Shown here in pieces: positions 1-8,763 of a stretch of DNA of 64,000 bases; position 1 is the first letter of the stretch; each line of letters opens with the position of its first letter. The DNA comes from an uncultured Verrucomicrobia subdivision 3 bacterium (GTDB lineage Bacteria > Verrucomicrobiota > Verrucomicrobiia > Limisphaerales > UBA11358): positions 40,864-104,863 of the forward strand of contig CAIXUZ010000025.1 of assembly GCA_903922735.1 (NCBI GenBank). The letters are read 5' to 3'. The position numbers and the translations under genes are program-made. The notes beneath the pieces are model-generated. The model ran no database searches. It had not been told where the DNA came from and saw only the letters and a list, made by a program, of their open reading frames with translations.

Positions 1-846
1 TTGTCACCCGGTTTTGAAAATGGCAAAAAGGGACAAAAGGTGACAAAGGCGAAGCGGAATCCATTTTTAACCACGAAATTGACCACCCAGGTCCGCCACA
101 AGATGGTTATCCCAAATATTAATTTCCGCTTACGCGAACTGTGGTCACGAATTACACGAAATAAAAGTGATTTCAAAAAGCTGAAGACCATTTCCATTCG
201 AGATCGGGCGGAACCGAGCGCACCAAACCGCACTAAACCGCACCGAAAAATGAAATTTTTGAGATTGCCAGGCTGCCGGGCGAAGCGGGCAAGCTCCACC
301 CGGGCAACCCCAGAAGAGGCGACGGGACAAAATCCAAATGTCAAAGAACAGTCACGCACGCCACGCGGAAAACCGCACCTGCCACTGGCAAGGCAGGGTG
401 AGACACCGTCGTCAGGCAGGCCCAAGCCGGGTCCGCCGACGCTAGGTGTATTATTATATACTAATACATATAGATCCAGTGAAATTATCATAAATCCGAA
501 ATCCGATGTAGAAGGTAATAGGGGCGCGGAAGGCGAGGATGGATGATTGAGGATAGATGATGGCGGAGGCGCGGCGGAAAACTTCCATTTCCGGTTTTTT
601 AAAATTCTTTTGCGTTTTCATGGCGACGAACTTTAGCACGGGTTTTGACAGATAATTGCAAGCCGGCAAACGGCTTGCGAACCGGCGCGAACAGAAACCC
701 CCGGAACACGAACCGGAGCGAAAAAATAGTTGGAAAAAATATTTGACGGGTTTTGGGGAAAGCGGGAAGCGGAAACCATTCTTAACCACGGCGCACCTTC
801 CCGCCGCGCTAGCAACAAAACTAGGGACTAGGTTTCGGACTCAAAG
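1..846. other. Spacer with no convincing gene
   Basis: I see no supported gene here. The long open frame over the first 546 bases has a low-complexity, Arg/Lys/Pro-rich translation with no recognisable domain and crosses typical spacer phrases such as cacgaattacacgaaat, so I do not call it. An inverted pair TTGTCACC (1-8) and GGTGACAA (40-47) could be a weak hairpin. An AT-rich patch near 448-467 has the small inverted repeat GTATTA/TAATAC. The last part leads into the typA remnant. Confidence 0.6.
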
Positions 847-1127
847 GTCCGAGGGTTGGCCGATCACATCCGCGCCGCCGTCCCTTGGCCGGCAGTCCAA
901 GGGACATGAAACTCTCGCTCGAACGCGCCTTTAAATCCATTGACGTGGACGAATACGTGGAAGCCACGCCCAAGAACCTGCGCCGGCGCAAGGAAAGATT
1001 GGATGAAGCCCTGCACCGCCGCACCGGAAAGAACCGCGCGATCAAATCGTGCAGGAATTATTCCGCGATCCAGCTCTCCGCCGCCCGAATGGTTGAAACC
1101 ATCCGGGCGGTTTCGTTTTTCCCATAA
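847..1127 (+). pseudogene. C-terminal remnant of TypA/BipA GTPase
   Basis: From the ATG at 906 the frame reads MKLSLERAFKSIDVDEYVE followed by ATPKNLRRRKERLDEAL. This matches the end of the TypA/BipA ribosome-associated GTPase, where family members read roughly PPRxMTLExALEYIxxDExVEVTPKxxRxRKxxLD. In another frame just upstream (about 847-880) the phrase LADHIRAA resembles the preceding TypA stretch LTNIRAAG, so at least one frameshift is needed. No GTPase, EF-G-like or other upstream TypA domain precedes it in the window. The reading frame ends inside a strong terminator, as expected for a gene 3' end. I read it as a decayed gene tail; an intact typA may exist elsewhere. Confidence 0.6.
1081..1120 (+). 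terminator. Rho-independent terminator after the typA remnant
   Basis: The arms CCGCCCGaATGGTT and AACCATcCGGGCGG pair with one mismatch around a tiny GA-rich loop, followed by TTTCGTTTTT. This is a textbook intrinsic terminator for plus-strand transcription, and it supports the view that a real gene once ended here. Confidence 0.8.
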
Positions 1128-1361
1128 CCGGCCTGGCAACGGCCAACCACCGCTCAACCCATTTTTGCATTTTCCGGACTTTATCGCAATAAGCCTTGTT
1201 TCCGAGCTAAATTTATTTAGACTAATGAATTCAATGATCAGGATTAATAATCATCAATCAATTATGTCACGGCGCGACGGTTTGATGATGATTGGCCAAA
1301 TTGCCGCAGTTCCGGCGGAAATCATCCATTGCGACACCAAACTCATCCCTTAACCAACAAC

Positions 1362-2105
1362 ATGAAATCAAAATTCCTGATCGTCAACGTCGTCACAATC
1401 TTAACCTTTTGGCGCGGACACCCGTGTCCGGCGCAGAGCCAGATCTCCTTCACTATCAATGCCACGCCCATTGCCGACGGGCTTGGTTATGTGACCGGCC
1501 AAAACTATAACTTTGTTTACACCCTGAACACCGACCCCACCACTGGGAACGGCCCCTTTCAACCGGGCACCGCGACCGCCGGTGCCAATTATCAATGGAT
1601 TCAGGAATGGGTGATGGATCCGCAGATTTGGACCAGCGTTGCCGGCGATGGTCTGGCGGGCACTTGGACGCAACCGAGTGCGGGCGGCACCCAGAGCGCC
1701 GATCCCTATTCCTACCTGACGGCTTCCAGCAGCAGTCCGTCGCTCAGTTTGCTTGGCGGTGCGGATCTTTCCGATGTCGGGCTGACAGCGGCAGGCATCC
1801 CAGTAAAATGGATTTGGTTCGCCGCTGATTTTACAGGACTGAACTTCGCTGCCATCACGGGAACCTTGCCGAATCCGAATGCCTACCTGGCTGGGTATGC
1901 AGGTTCCTACGCTGCGAACAACTCAATCACAGGGTGGATTCATGGCGTTAGCGGGGACGCCGTCTTCACCGTGAACAGCCTGGCGCTGACGGTAACTGAC
2001 GCACCCGAACCTTCTACCGTGGCCATGTCTGCCATCGGTTTCAGCGCGCTGCTGGTTTTTCGCCGCCAAAAAAAGCCTCGCTCAATCAAGTCCGTCCGGC
2101 AATGA
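1362..2105 (+). CDS. PEP-CTERM sorting-domain exported protein
   Basis: This is a 247-residue exported protein of unknown function. The N-terminus (MKSKFLIVNVVTILTF) is a signal-peptide-like charged then hydrophobic stretch. The C-terminus has the PEP-CTERM signal: PEPSTVAMSAIGFSALLVF, then the basic tail RRQKK. Family knowledge: such proteins are processed by an exosortase and exported toward the surface or exopolysaccharide. No exosortase gene is in the window. The middle is Gly/Ala/Thr/Asn-rich and probably beta-structured. I start at the ATG at 1362 because earlier codons add nothing signal-like. A palindromic repeat (CGGACAC/GTGTCCG, about 1415-1430) lies inside the signal region and encodes the odd stretch WRGHPCPAQ. 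Confidence 0.8.
   Translation: MKSKFLIVNVVTILTFWRGHPCPAQSQISFTINATPIADGLGYVTGQNYNFVYTLNTDPTTGNGPFQPGTATAGANYQWIQEWVMDPQIWTSVAGDGLAGTWTQPSAGGTQSADPYSYLTASSSSPSLSLLGGADLSDVGLTAAGIPVKWIWFAADFTGLNFAAITGTLPNPNAYLAGYAGSYAANNSITGWIHGVSGDAVFTVNSLALTVTDAPEPSTVAMSAIGFSALLVFRRQKKPRSIKSVRQ
1411..1434. repeat. GC-rich palindrome inside the PEP-CTERM gene
   Basis: CGGACAC (1415-1421) and GTGTCCG (1424-1430) form a 7-bp stem around CC, flanked by GGCG and GCGC. It lies in frame within the signal-peptide region and contributes WRGHPCP. The sequence does not look like natural signal-peptide coding, so I infer a dispersed palindromic repeat that has become part of the gene. Confidence 0.5.
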
Positions 2106-2155
2106 AAAGAGTGCTGTTTTCATAATCCCCAACCACAAGGCTGGAGATCGAAATA

Positions 2156-3781
2156 TCAGACTTTCTCCGGCGGCAGACCGATATAATCCATGCCGACGAG
2201 GCAAACATCGTCGTCGAACGCGCGGTTCACCGCAAACGCACGGATGACTTGCAGAAGCTCATCGAAAAGAATTCCCGGCGGATGATGCAGCAGATTATTC
2301 ACGTCGAGCGTCAGCCGTTCCTGCGAATAAAGCTCCTCGTGCTGGCCTTGAACCTCATAGAGGCCATCGGTGAACAGCATCAGAAAATCACCGGGAGCAA
2401 TCGTCACTTCCGTCGCCGAATACGGCGGATCCTCAAACAATCCGAGCGCGGGCTGGCTGCGGCCGCTGGCGTTGACCAACGGTTCAACGCGGCCGAGCGA
2501 GCGGCGGATGAGCAGCGGCTTGGGATGACCGGCATTGGCAAACCGCATCCGGCCGGTGCGGCAATCGGCCACCGCATAAAAACCGGTGGTCAGCATCGGC
2601 GAACCGGTGTTTTTCAGGATACTGCACAGATCGCTGTTCAGCTTGCGCATGAAGTCCCCCGGATCGCGCGCCAGCGGTTTGAGCTCCTCGGACAGCGCCC
2701 GGATCATCGCCGTGACGAGCGCGGCACGCACGCCGTGGCCGGCCACGTCGCAGATGAACACGCCCACTTCCGAATCCGAAATGGCGGTAATGCTGAAAAA
2801 ATCGCCGCTCACGGACTCGGCCGGTTCGTAACGGTGAACAAATTGAAACGCGCTTTGTTCGGAGGAAACTCCGGGTGGAAAGCTCGGATACTGCTGCGGC
2901 AGCATGGTCAATTGGATTTCCCGCGCGGTGCGGAGATTTTCCTGCATCATCGCATTTTTGGTGCGCAACTCCTCGCGACTGCGGGACAGCTCCGAGGTCG
3001 CCCGGCGGATTTGTTCTTCGGTGCGCTTGCGTTCGCTGATGTCCTCGACCGAGCCTTCGTAGTAAAGCAGCTTGCCCTGGGCATCGCGGACGGCGCGGCA
3101 GTTTTCGGAAATCCAGATGATGGTGCCGTCCTTGCGGTAGATCATGGACTCAAACCCGCTCAAAGTGTCGTTCTCCTGCATGAGGCGGACAAATTCCTCG
3201 CGGCGCCCATGCCCAACGTAAAGCCGTTCGGCAATGTCCTTGATGCTGGCCATCAATTCCACCGGCGAGTCGTAACCATAAATCCGCGCCAGCGCGACGT
3301 TCGCCAGCAAATAGTGACCGGCTACCGTCGTGCGGAAAATTCCCTCCACCAGATGATCAAAGAGGCTGTAGTAATTGTTTTTTTCGTCGATCAGCGCCAG
3401 CCGCTCCTGGTGCCGCGCGATGGAACCACAAAGCGCCAGCCTCAACCCCGGCGCATCGAGCTGGCTCCGGCCCAGATAATCCTGCGCGCCGCTGAACACC
3501 GCCTCGGCCAGAAACTTTTCATCCATGCCCGGGCCGATGACGATGACCGGCAACTGTGGCGCCTTGGTCGTCAAAGAGGTGATCTGAAACAGGGCGGCGG
3601 CGTTCTGTTGTGGAATTTCAAACAGAATCGCTTGAAAATGGTTGGTGGCAACCATGGCCAGGCCGGCGTCAGCGGTGGGTTCGCTGGTCAGCTCGGCCGA
3701 TGAACCCAGCAAATCGCCCACCGACCGCGAAATTTTTTCATCCGCGCTGATCAACAGGATTTTTAGTGGACTCGTTTCCAT
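2156..3781 (-). CDS. RsbU/SpoIIE-type PP2C phosphatase with receiver-like and PAS domains
   Basis: This cytoplasmic signalling protein of 541 residues has, in order: a receiver-like domain (METSPLKILLISADEK to about residue 120); a PAS/PAC domain (YSLFDHLVEGIFRTT through GSVEDISERK); a coiled-coil linker; and a SpoIIE-type serine phosphatase domain with VSGDFF, ICDVAGHG and LFTDGLYE, which hold the metal-binding aspartates. Members usually dephosphorylate anti-anti-sigma factors; no such partner is adjacent. The receiver is degenerate: the usual phospho-acceptor Asp is replaced in ILFEIP, and the conserved Lys region reads DYLGRS. I chose the ATG at 3781; the frame stays open to 3934, but the 51 extra residues look non-coding and would run almost into the divergent EF-G-like gene. 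Confidence 0.85.
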   Translation of the reverse strand: METSPLKILLISADEKISRSVGDLLGSSAELTSEPTADAGLAMVATNHFQAILFEIPQQNAAALFQITSLTTKAPQLPVIVIGPGMDEKFLAEAVFSGAQDYLGRSQLDAPGLRLALCGSIARHQERLALIDEKNNYYSLFDHLVEGIFRTTVAGHYLLANVALARIYGYDSPVELMASIKDIAERLYVGHGRREEFVRLMQENDTLSGFESMIYRKDGTIIWISENCRAVRDAQGKLLYYEGSVEDISERKRTEEQIRRATSELSRSREELRTKNAMMQENLRTAREIQLTMLPQQYPSFPPGVSSEQSAFQFVHRYEPAESVSGDFFSITAISDSEVGVFICDVAGHGVRAALVTAMIRALSEELKPLARDPGDFMRKLNSDLCSILKNTGSPMLTTGFYAVADCRTGRMRFANAGHPKPLLIRRSLGRVEPLVNASGRSQPALGLFEDPPYSATEVTIAPGDFLMLFTDGLYEVQGQHEELYSQERLTLDVNNLLHHPPGILFDELLQVIRAFAVNRAFDDDVCLVGMDYIGLPPEKV

Positions 3782-3942
3782 GCTGCTTCGGCTGGTTAAA
3801 AATACCGGTTCCCCAGCCGCCTGCAAGTGCGTTGCGAACCGCTGATAAAGTTTCCGCTTGCCAAATGACGCAAATTGGCTTTGAAATGTCGCTGTCCCAT
3901 TAAGCACGCTTTCGGTATCAACCATGCGATTCAAACCGGCTT

Positions 3943-6042
3943 ATGAAAAACCACCCCCCCGCTGAAATCCGTAATTTCGCCATCGTCGGCCACGCTTCGT
4001 GCGGCAAAACCATGCTGTCCGAGGCCATGCTCCGCTGTGCCGGCGTCATCAACCGAATGGGCAAGATCGCCGATGGCTCGACCGTCTCCGATTACCACGT
4101 CAGCGAGAAGCAGCGGCAGATTTCCGTCTCCGCCTCCCTGCTTCACCTCGAATGGGCCGGCAAAAAGTTCAACGTCATTGACACCCCCGGCTATCTCGAC
4201 TTCATCAGCGAAGGCCTCGGCGCGCTGCGCGTCGGCGATTTTGCGCTCGTGGTCATTGACGCGCACCACGGCCTCGGCGTGGGCACCGACCGCGTGTGGA
4301 ACTACGCCTCCGGCTACGGCCTCCCGAAAATGATCGTCGTCAACGGCGTGGACAAAGAAAACGGCAGTTTCGACGCGGCGCTGAAGACCGCCCAGGAACA
4401 TTTCGGGCGGCATGTGTTTCCGTTGAGTGTGCCGGTCAACGCCGGCCCCGGTTTCCACCGCACGCTCGATGTGCTGCGCAACGAAGTCGTCACCTATGCC
4501 GCCGACGGTTCCGGCAAATACACCGAGGAACCCGCCACCGGCGAACTCGGCGAACGCGTGAAGCAGTTGCACAACGAACTCATCGAGCACATCGCCGAAT
4601 CGGACGACGGCCTGATGAACAAATATTTTGAGCAAGGCGGCCTGGCGGAGGATGAGTTCCGCGCCGGCATCCATTCGGCGGTGCAGAAAGAGCTGTTCAT
4701 CCCGCTCTTCTGCACCTCGGCGGAAAACAACATCGGCGTCGCGCGGCTCATGGATTTCATCGCCAAATATGGCTCCTCACCGGTGGATCGCAAAAACGTT
4801 CCGGCGATTGACGCCAGCGGCAATGCCACCGAAGTCAAACTCGAGGGCAGCGAAACCGTGGCCTACATTTTCAAGACGATGAGCGAGGCGCACTTCGGCG
4901 AACTGTCTTTCTTCCGCGTCTATTCCGGGGAAGTCCGCAGCGGCACGGATTTGTTCAACAGCGACCGCAAAATCACCGAGCGGATCGGGCAGATTTTTCT
5001 GCTCAACGGCCAAACCCGCGAGAATGTCCCGTCACTGGGCGCGGGCGACATCGGCGCGGTGGTGAAACTGAAGGACACGCACACCGGCAACACGCTCTGC
5101 TCGCCGAAACATCCGCTCACGCTGCCAAAGGTTGTTTACCCCAAGCCGAACATCCACGCCGCGCTGATTCCGAAGGTGAAAGGCGAGGAGGAAAAAATCG
5201 CCACCGGCCTCGCTGCGCTGCACGAGGAAGACCCGACGTTCCTCTACGTCGTGGACGGCGAACTGCACCAGACCATCCTTTCCGCCCAAGGCGAATTGCA
5301 CCTCGAAGTCATCGCCGACCGCCTGCGCCGGCGGCACAATGTCCATGTGGATCTCGAAGCGCCGCGCGTGAAATACCGCGAGACAATCAAAGGCAAAGGC
5401 GAATCGAAGTATCGGCACAAGAAACAGACCGGCGGCGCGGGGCAATTTGCCGAAGTCTGGATGCGCATCGAGCCGAAGCCGCGCGATACCGGCGTGGAAT
5501 TCACCCAGTCGCTCGTCGGCCAGAACGTGGACCGCAACTTCGTGCCGTCCGTCGAGAAAGGCGTGGCGCAGGTCTGCACCGAAGGCGTCCTCGCCGGCTG
5601 CCGCGTGACGGATGTAAAGATTGATTTTTACGACGGCAAGATGCATCCGGTGGATTCCAAGGACATCGCGTTCCAAATCGCCGGTTACTTCGCGTTCAAG
5701 GAAGCGTTCACCGCCGCCAGGCCGGTGTTGCTGGAGCCGATTGAGACCGTCGAGATCCGCATCCCGGAAGATTTCATGGGCAAGGTCATGGGCGACCTCT
5801 CCTCACGACGCGGAAAGATTCTCGGCATCGAGGCCGAAGGCGCGTTCCAAGTCATCAAGGCCAGCGTGCCGACGGCGGAACTGTATCACTATTCCAGCAC
5901 CCTCCGTTCCCTGACCGGCGGCGCCGGCGTCCACACTGAAACTTTCAGCCACTACGAGGAAATGCCGCGAGAGACGGCGGAAAAGGTCGTGTCCGAAGCC
6001 GCCCAGCGCAAGGCGAACCATGACAATCATAACAATCACTGA
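3943..6042 (+). CDS. Elongation factor G-like GTPase (EF-G paralogue)
   Basis: This 699-residue protein has EF-G architecture. The GTPase domain shows G1 GHASCGKT and G3 DTPGYLDF; domains II, III, IV (GGAGQFAEVWMRIEP) and V (PEDFMGKVMGDLSSRRGKI) follow. It probably acts on the ribosome, but it differs from canonical FusA: the switch I region reads EKQRQISV instead of the RGITI type, and the G4 position reads NGVDKE instead of NKxD. These changes suit the divergent EF-G-like family rather than the housekeeping translocase, and no rpsL/rpsG/tuf neighbours are present. The start ATG at 3943 is 161 bp from the divergent phosphatase start. Confidence 0.85.
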   Translation: MKNHPPAEIRNFAIVGHASCGKTMLSEAMLRCAGVINRMGKIADGSTVSDYHVSEKQRQISVSASLLHLEWAGKKFNVIDTPGYLDFISEGLGALRVGDFALVVIDAHHGLGVGTDRVWNYASGYGLPKMIVVNGVDKENGSFDAALKTAQEHFGRHVFPLSVPVNAGPGFHRTLDVLRNEVVTYAADGSGKYTEEPATGELGERVKQLHNELIEHIAESDDGLMNKYFEQGGLAEDEFRAGIHSAVQKELFIPLFCTSAENNIGVARLMDFIAKYGSSPVDRKNVPAIDASGNATEVKLEGSETVAYIFKTMSEAHFGELSFFRVYSGEVRSGTDLFNSDRKITERIGQIFLLNGQTRENVPSLGAGDIGAVVKLKDTHTGNTLCSPKHPLTLPKVVYPKPNIHAALIPKVKGEEEKIATGLAALHEEDPTFLYVVDGELHQTILSAQGELHLEVIADRLRRRHNVHVDLEAPRVKYRETIKGKGESKYRHKKQTGGAGQFAEVWMRIEPKPRDTGVEFTQSLVGQNVDRNFVPSVEKGVAQVCTEGVLAGCRVTDVKIDFYDGKMHPVDSKDIAFQIAGYFAFKEAFTAARPVLLEPIETVEIRIPEDFMGKVMGDLSSRRGKILGIEAEGAFQVIKASVPTAELYHYSSTLRSLTGGAGVHTETFSHYEEMPRETAEKVVSEAAQRKANHDNHNNH

Positions 6043-6045
6043 AAA

Positions 6046-6091
6046 ACACTTCACCCGGCTGCGCTGATTCATTCGGAGCCGGGTGAAGTGT
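6046..6091. terminator. Bidirectional terminator between convergent genes
   Basis: A perfect 15-bp stem, ACACTTCACCCGGCT (6046-6060) with AGCCGGGTGAAGTGT (6077-6091), encloses a 16-base loop. On the minus strand it is followed by TTTTT (complement of the A run before the stem). It sits between the end of the EF-G-like gene and the end of the DUF465 gene and probably serves both. Confidence 0.8.
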
Positions 6092-6165
6092 CTTTACGCC
6101 AGAAAATAAAAACTTCCCCTCGCGACCAGTGGTCGCGGTCTGCACGGCGTTTTCGCCCGAAATAC

Positions 6166-6420
6166 TTAGTGCACCAGAGCGGCCTCGTGCTTTTTCACGG
6201 CGGCGCACAGCGCGTCCTTGAGCTTGGCGCGCTTGAATTTCATTTCGTCAATCTGCTGGTCGGTGGCAAACTCCACCTCCTCCTCGATGCGGCAGATCTC
6301 ATCGTCCAACTGGTGATATTCCTCGAACGCCGCGCGAAACTTGCCGTCCGCCAGCTTGAGTGAGCGGATGGTTTCGCGGTGGGCGGGGAACTCTTTAACG
6401 AACGGATGATGCAGGTCCAT
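6166..6420 (-). CDS. DUF465 (YdcH-like) small coiled-coil protein
   Basis: This 84-residue protein starts MDLHHPFVKEFPAHRETIR and continues with a charged, heptad-like helix (FEEYHQLDDEICRIEEEVE). That matches the short DUF465/YdcH family, whose members have the pattern HxLxxEFPE followed by two helices. The function is not known. It is monocistronic in this window, divergent from miaB and convergent with the EF-G-like gene, with a shared terminator downstream. Confidence 0.8.
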   Translation of the reverse strand: MDLHHPFVKEFPAHRETIRSLKLADGKFRAAFEEYHQLDDEICRIEEEVEFATDQQIDEMKFKRAKLKDALCAAVKKHEAALVH

Positions 6421-6751
6421 GGGATGTCCTCCGGTTGAAGGTTGACCGGCAGCGCCGAAAGGCGGCGTGGCCGGGTGGTCGGTGCGCTGTCGGTTCGATG
6501 CTCATGACCAAGGCCAATTAAGCGCAGGCCCACTAAAATTTCCAGCCCTATTTTGAAATAATTTAATCCTTCATTTCGAAGGGATGAGTTCCATGAGCTC
6601 CAAACCAGAAAAACAGGTCGCGCGAAGGTCGCGAAGTTCACGAAGGAAAACGTTTTCTTCGCATTCTGTGCGTTCTGTGCGTGAAATATTTCGCCCCACT
6701 GCCGCCTTTCCAAGTTCGCCCGGATGAATTAGATTCCCGGACTCTCGAACC
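6421..6751. other. Divergent spacer between DUF465 and miaB genes
   Basis: These 331 bases must carry the promoters of the divergent DUF465 and miaB genes, but I cannot point to a confident -35/-10 pair. The stretch near 6616-6690 has short imperfect direct repeats (cgcgaaggtcgcgaag and ctgtgcgttctgtgcgtg) like other spacers in this genome. No ORF here has recognisable homology. Confidence 0.5.
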
Positions 6752-8152
6752 ATGCCGAGCGTCTTTATCAAAACCTATGGCTGTCAGATGAACGAGCGCG
6801 ACAGCGAAGCCGTCGCCGCGCAGCTCGTGGCCAAGGGCTATACGTTGGCCAGGTCCGAGGCGACGGCGGACGTGGTGCTGCTGAACACCTGCAGCGTGCG
6901 CGATTTTGCCGAGCAGAAAGCCATCAACAAGATGCGCAACCTCGTCGGCACCGCCCGCAGCGAGAAGCGCGACCAAATTGTGGGCTTCATGGGCTGCATG
7001 GCGCAGAGCCGAGGCAAAGAACTCCTCGACCAACTGCCGGACGTGGATCTCGTCCTCGGCACGCAGAAATTTCACCGCGCGGCGGAATATCTCGATGAAC
7101 TGCTCGCCGGTAAACGCACGAAGATTGTGGACACTGCCGCCGAGGCGAAGAGCGAGGCCGCCATCCGCGAACATCTCCTCAACGGCAACGCCAAGACCTC
7201 CGTCTCCGCGTTCGTGAGCATCATGCAGGGCTGCAACCAGCATTGCACGTTCTGCATCGTGCCGGCGACGCGCGGCGAAGAGCGCAGCCGGACCATCCCT
7301 GACATCATTGCCGAGTGCCGGGAACTCGCTGCCCGCGGCGTGAAAGAAATCACCCTGCTTGGCCAGATTGTGACGAGCTATGGGAAACGTGGTTGGAGTT
7401 CAAACTTTAGCTGGTCCGAAAAAACACCAACGCCCGACAAGCTAAAGCTTGAACTCCAACACAAAACCGCCTTCGTCCAACTCCTCGACGCCGTCCACGA
7501 AATCGAAGGAATCGAACGCATCCGCTTCACATCGCCGCATCCAAAAGGCTACGGAGACGACTTGGTGGAGGCCTACGCGCGTCTGCCCAAGCTATGCGAG
7601 AGCGCGCACATTCCGCTGCAAAGCGGCAGCGACCGCATCCTGAAGCTGATGCATCGCGGCTACACCCGCGAAAAATACTTCGGCATCATCCAGAAGTTGC
7701 GCCAGGCCAAGCCGGGAATCGGCATTTATACCGACATCATCGTCGGTTTTCCCGGCGAGACGGAGGAAGATTTCGAGATGACCCTGTCGCTCTGCCGCGA
7801 AGTGGCATTCGACAACGCCTATATCTTCAAATATTCCCAGCGCCGCGACACGCCGGCCGCCGAGATGGCCGACCAGGTGCCGCAGGGAATCCGCGAGGAA
7901 CGCAATGAGCGCCTGCTGAACCTCGTCAATGAAATCGCCGCGCGCAAATACGACGCGTTCATCGGCAAACAAGTTCAGATTCTGGTGGAAGGGCCGAGCA
8001 AGAAAAATGCGGCGCGCTACACCGGCCGCACGCGCTGCAACCGCATCGTGCTGTTCGACGGCAGCGCCCGCCACCAGGGGCAGCTCATGGACGTGAAGAT
8101 CGAGCGCACCGGCTCCTTCACGCTCTACGGCGACCCGGCAATATTGGAGTGA
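6752..8152 (+). CDS. tRNA-2-methylthio-N6-dimethylallyladenosine synthase MiaB
   Basis: This radical-SAM enzyme (466 residues) adds a methylthio group to i6A37 of tRNAs. The N-terminal methylthiotransferase domain has its cluster cysteines at C11 (KTYGCQMNERDSE), C47 (LLNTCSVRD) and C82 (MGCMAQ). The radical-SAM motif is C161-x3-C165-x2-C168 (GCNQHCTFC). A TRAM domain closes the protein (IGKQVQILVEG). After LLGQIVTSYGKR about 24 residues (about 214-237) are foreign to the family: they are encoded by a palindromic repeat at 7392-7460, after which normal MiaB sequence resumes (FVQLLDAVHEIEG). The reading frame is kept and all catalytic residues are present, so I expect a working enzyme. Confidence 0.95.
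   Translation: MPSVFIKTYGCQMNERDSEAVAAQLVAKGYTLARSEATADVVLLNTCSVRDFAEQKAINKMRNLVGTARSEKRDQIVGFMGCMAQSRGKELLDQLPDVDLVLGTQKFHRAAEYLDELLAGKRTKIVDTAAEAKSEAAIREHLLNGNAKTSVSAFVSIMQGCNQHCTFCIVPATRGEERSRTIPDIIAECRELAARGVKEITLLGQIVTSYGKRGWSSNFSWSEKTPTPDKLKLELQHKTAFVQLLDAVHEIEGIERIRFTSPHPKGYGDDLVEAYARLPKLCESAHIPLQSGSDRILKLMHRGYTREKYFGIIQKLRQAKPGIGIYTDIIVGFPGETEEDFEMTLSLCREVAFDNAYIFKYSQRRDTPAAEMADQVPQGIREERNERLLNLVNEIAARKYDAFIGKQVQILVEGPSKKNAARYTGRTRCNRIVLFDGSARHQGQLMDVKIERTGSFTLYGDPAILE
7392..7460 (+). repeat. In-frame palindromic element in miaB
   Basis: The outer arms GTTGGAGTTC (7392-7401) and GAACTCCAAC (7451-7460) are perfect inverse complements. Inside them sit AAACTTTAGCTG and AAGCTAAAGCTT, which pair with each other with mismatches, and the second is nearly self-complementary. 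The element is 69 bp (23 codons) and keeps the miaB frame, encoding WSSNFSWS and LKLELQ. A 54-bp relative lies in cca at 37985-38038 with identical outer arms and is read in the same frame. Confidence 0.85.
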
Positions 8153-8207
8153 ACGGAACGCTTTTCTTCGTGTCTATTCCGGTGAATTCGTGGTTTAATT
8201 TCCAAAC

Positions 8208-8762
8208 ATGAAACTGTCGCTTTTGTCCATCCTGCTCGGCGCCGGCATGAGCCTGCCGCAAATCTACGGCCTGGCGCGGCCCAAAGAATTTGCCGCCGCC
8301 GCGCGCAAATTGCCGCGCAACTTCGCCGCCGGCGTCGTCCTGATGCTGCTCGGCACGGCGTGGTTTGTGTGGAACGTGAACGTCGAGCCCATCGCGGATT
8401 TTTCCGCGTTCAAGCCCTACATGATGGCGGGCTTCACGGCCGTCGGCGTGGGCGCCTGCATTTTTGTGAAGGATTTTCTGGCCGTGCGCGCGATTGCCGT
8501 GCTGGCGCTATTGCTCGGAAAAGTCATGGTGGACACCGGCCGGCCGCATCTCAGCGAATCGCCATTGGTAATGGTTATCCAAGTCTGGGCCTACGTCCTC
8601 GTGGTGGCCGGAATCTGGTTCACCATCACGCCGTGGAAACTGCGCGACCTGCTGGAACTGGCCACGGCAAATGAAACCCGGGTCCGCATCGGCAGCGCGA
8701 TCCGGCTGGCGTTTGCGATTTTTATTTTGACCCTCGGCCTGACCGTTTTCCGCCCGATGTAA
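8208..8762 (+). CDS. Conserved integral membrane protein, function unknown
   Basis: This 184-residue protein has about five or six hydrophobic segments, for example FAAGVVLMLLGTAWFVW, AVRAIAVLALLLGKVM, VIQVWAYVLVVAGIWF and IRLAFAIFILTLGLTVF. I do not recognise a family. It is not a transporter of any class I know and has no obvious catalytic motif. It lies 55 bp after miaB and its stop is 1 bp before the pdxH start, so it is probably co-transcribed and translationally coupled with pdxH. Confidence 0.6.
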   Translation: MKLSLLSILLGAGMSLPQIYGLARPKEFAAAARKLPRNFAAGVVLMLLGTAWFVWNVNVEPIADFSAFKPYMMAGFTAVGVGACIFVKDFLAVRAIAVLALLLGKVMVDTGRPHLSESPLVMVIQVWAYVLVVAGIWFTITPWKLRDLLELATANETRVRIGSAIRLAFAIFILTLGLTVFRPM

Positions 8763-8763
8763 C

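Noticed and set aside
1..546. 181-residue open frame at the window start
   Set aside because: Low-complexity basic translation, no domain, overlaps spacer phrases common elsewhere in this DNA.
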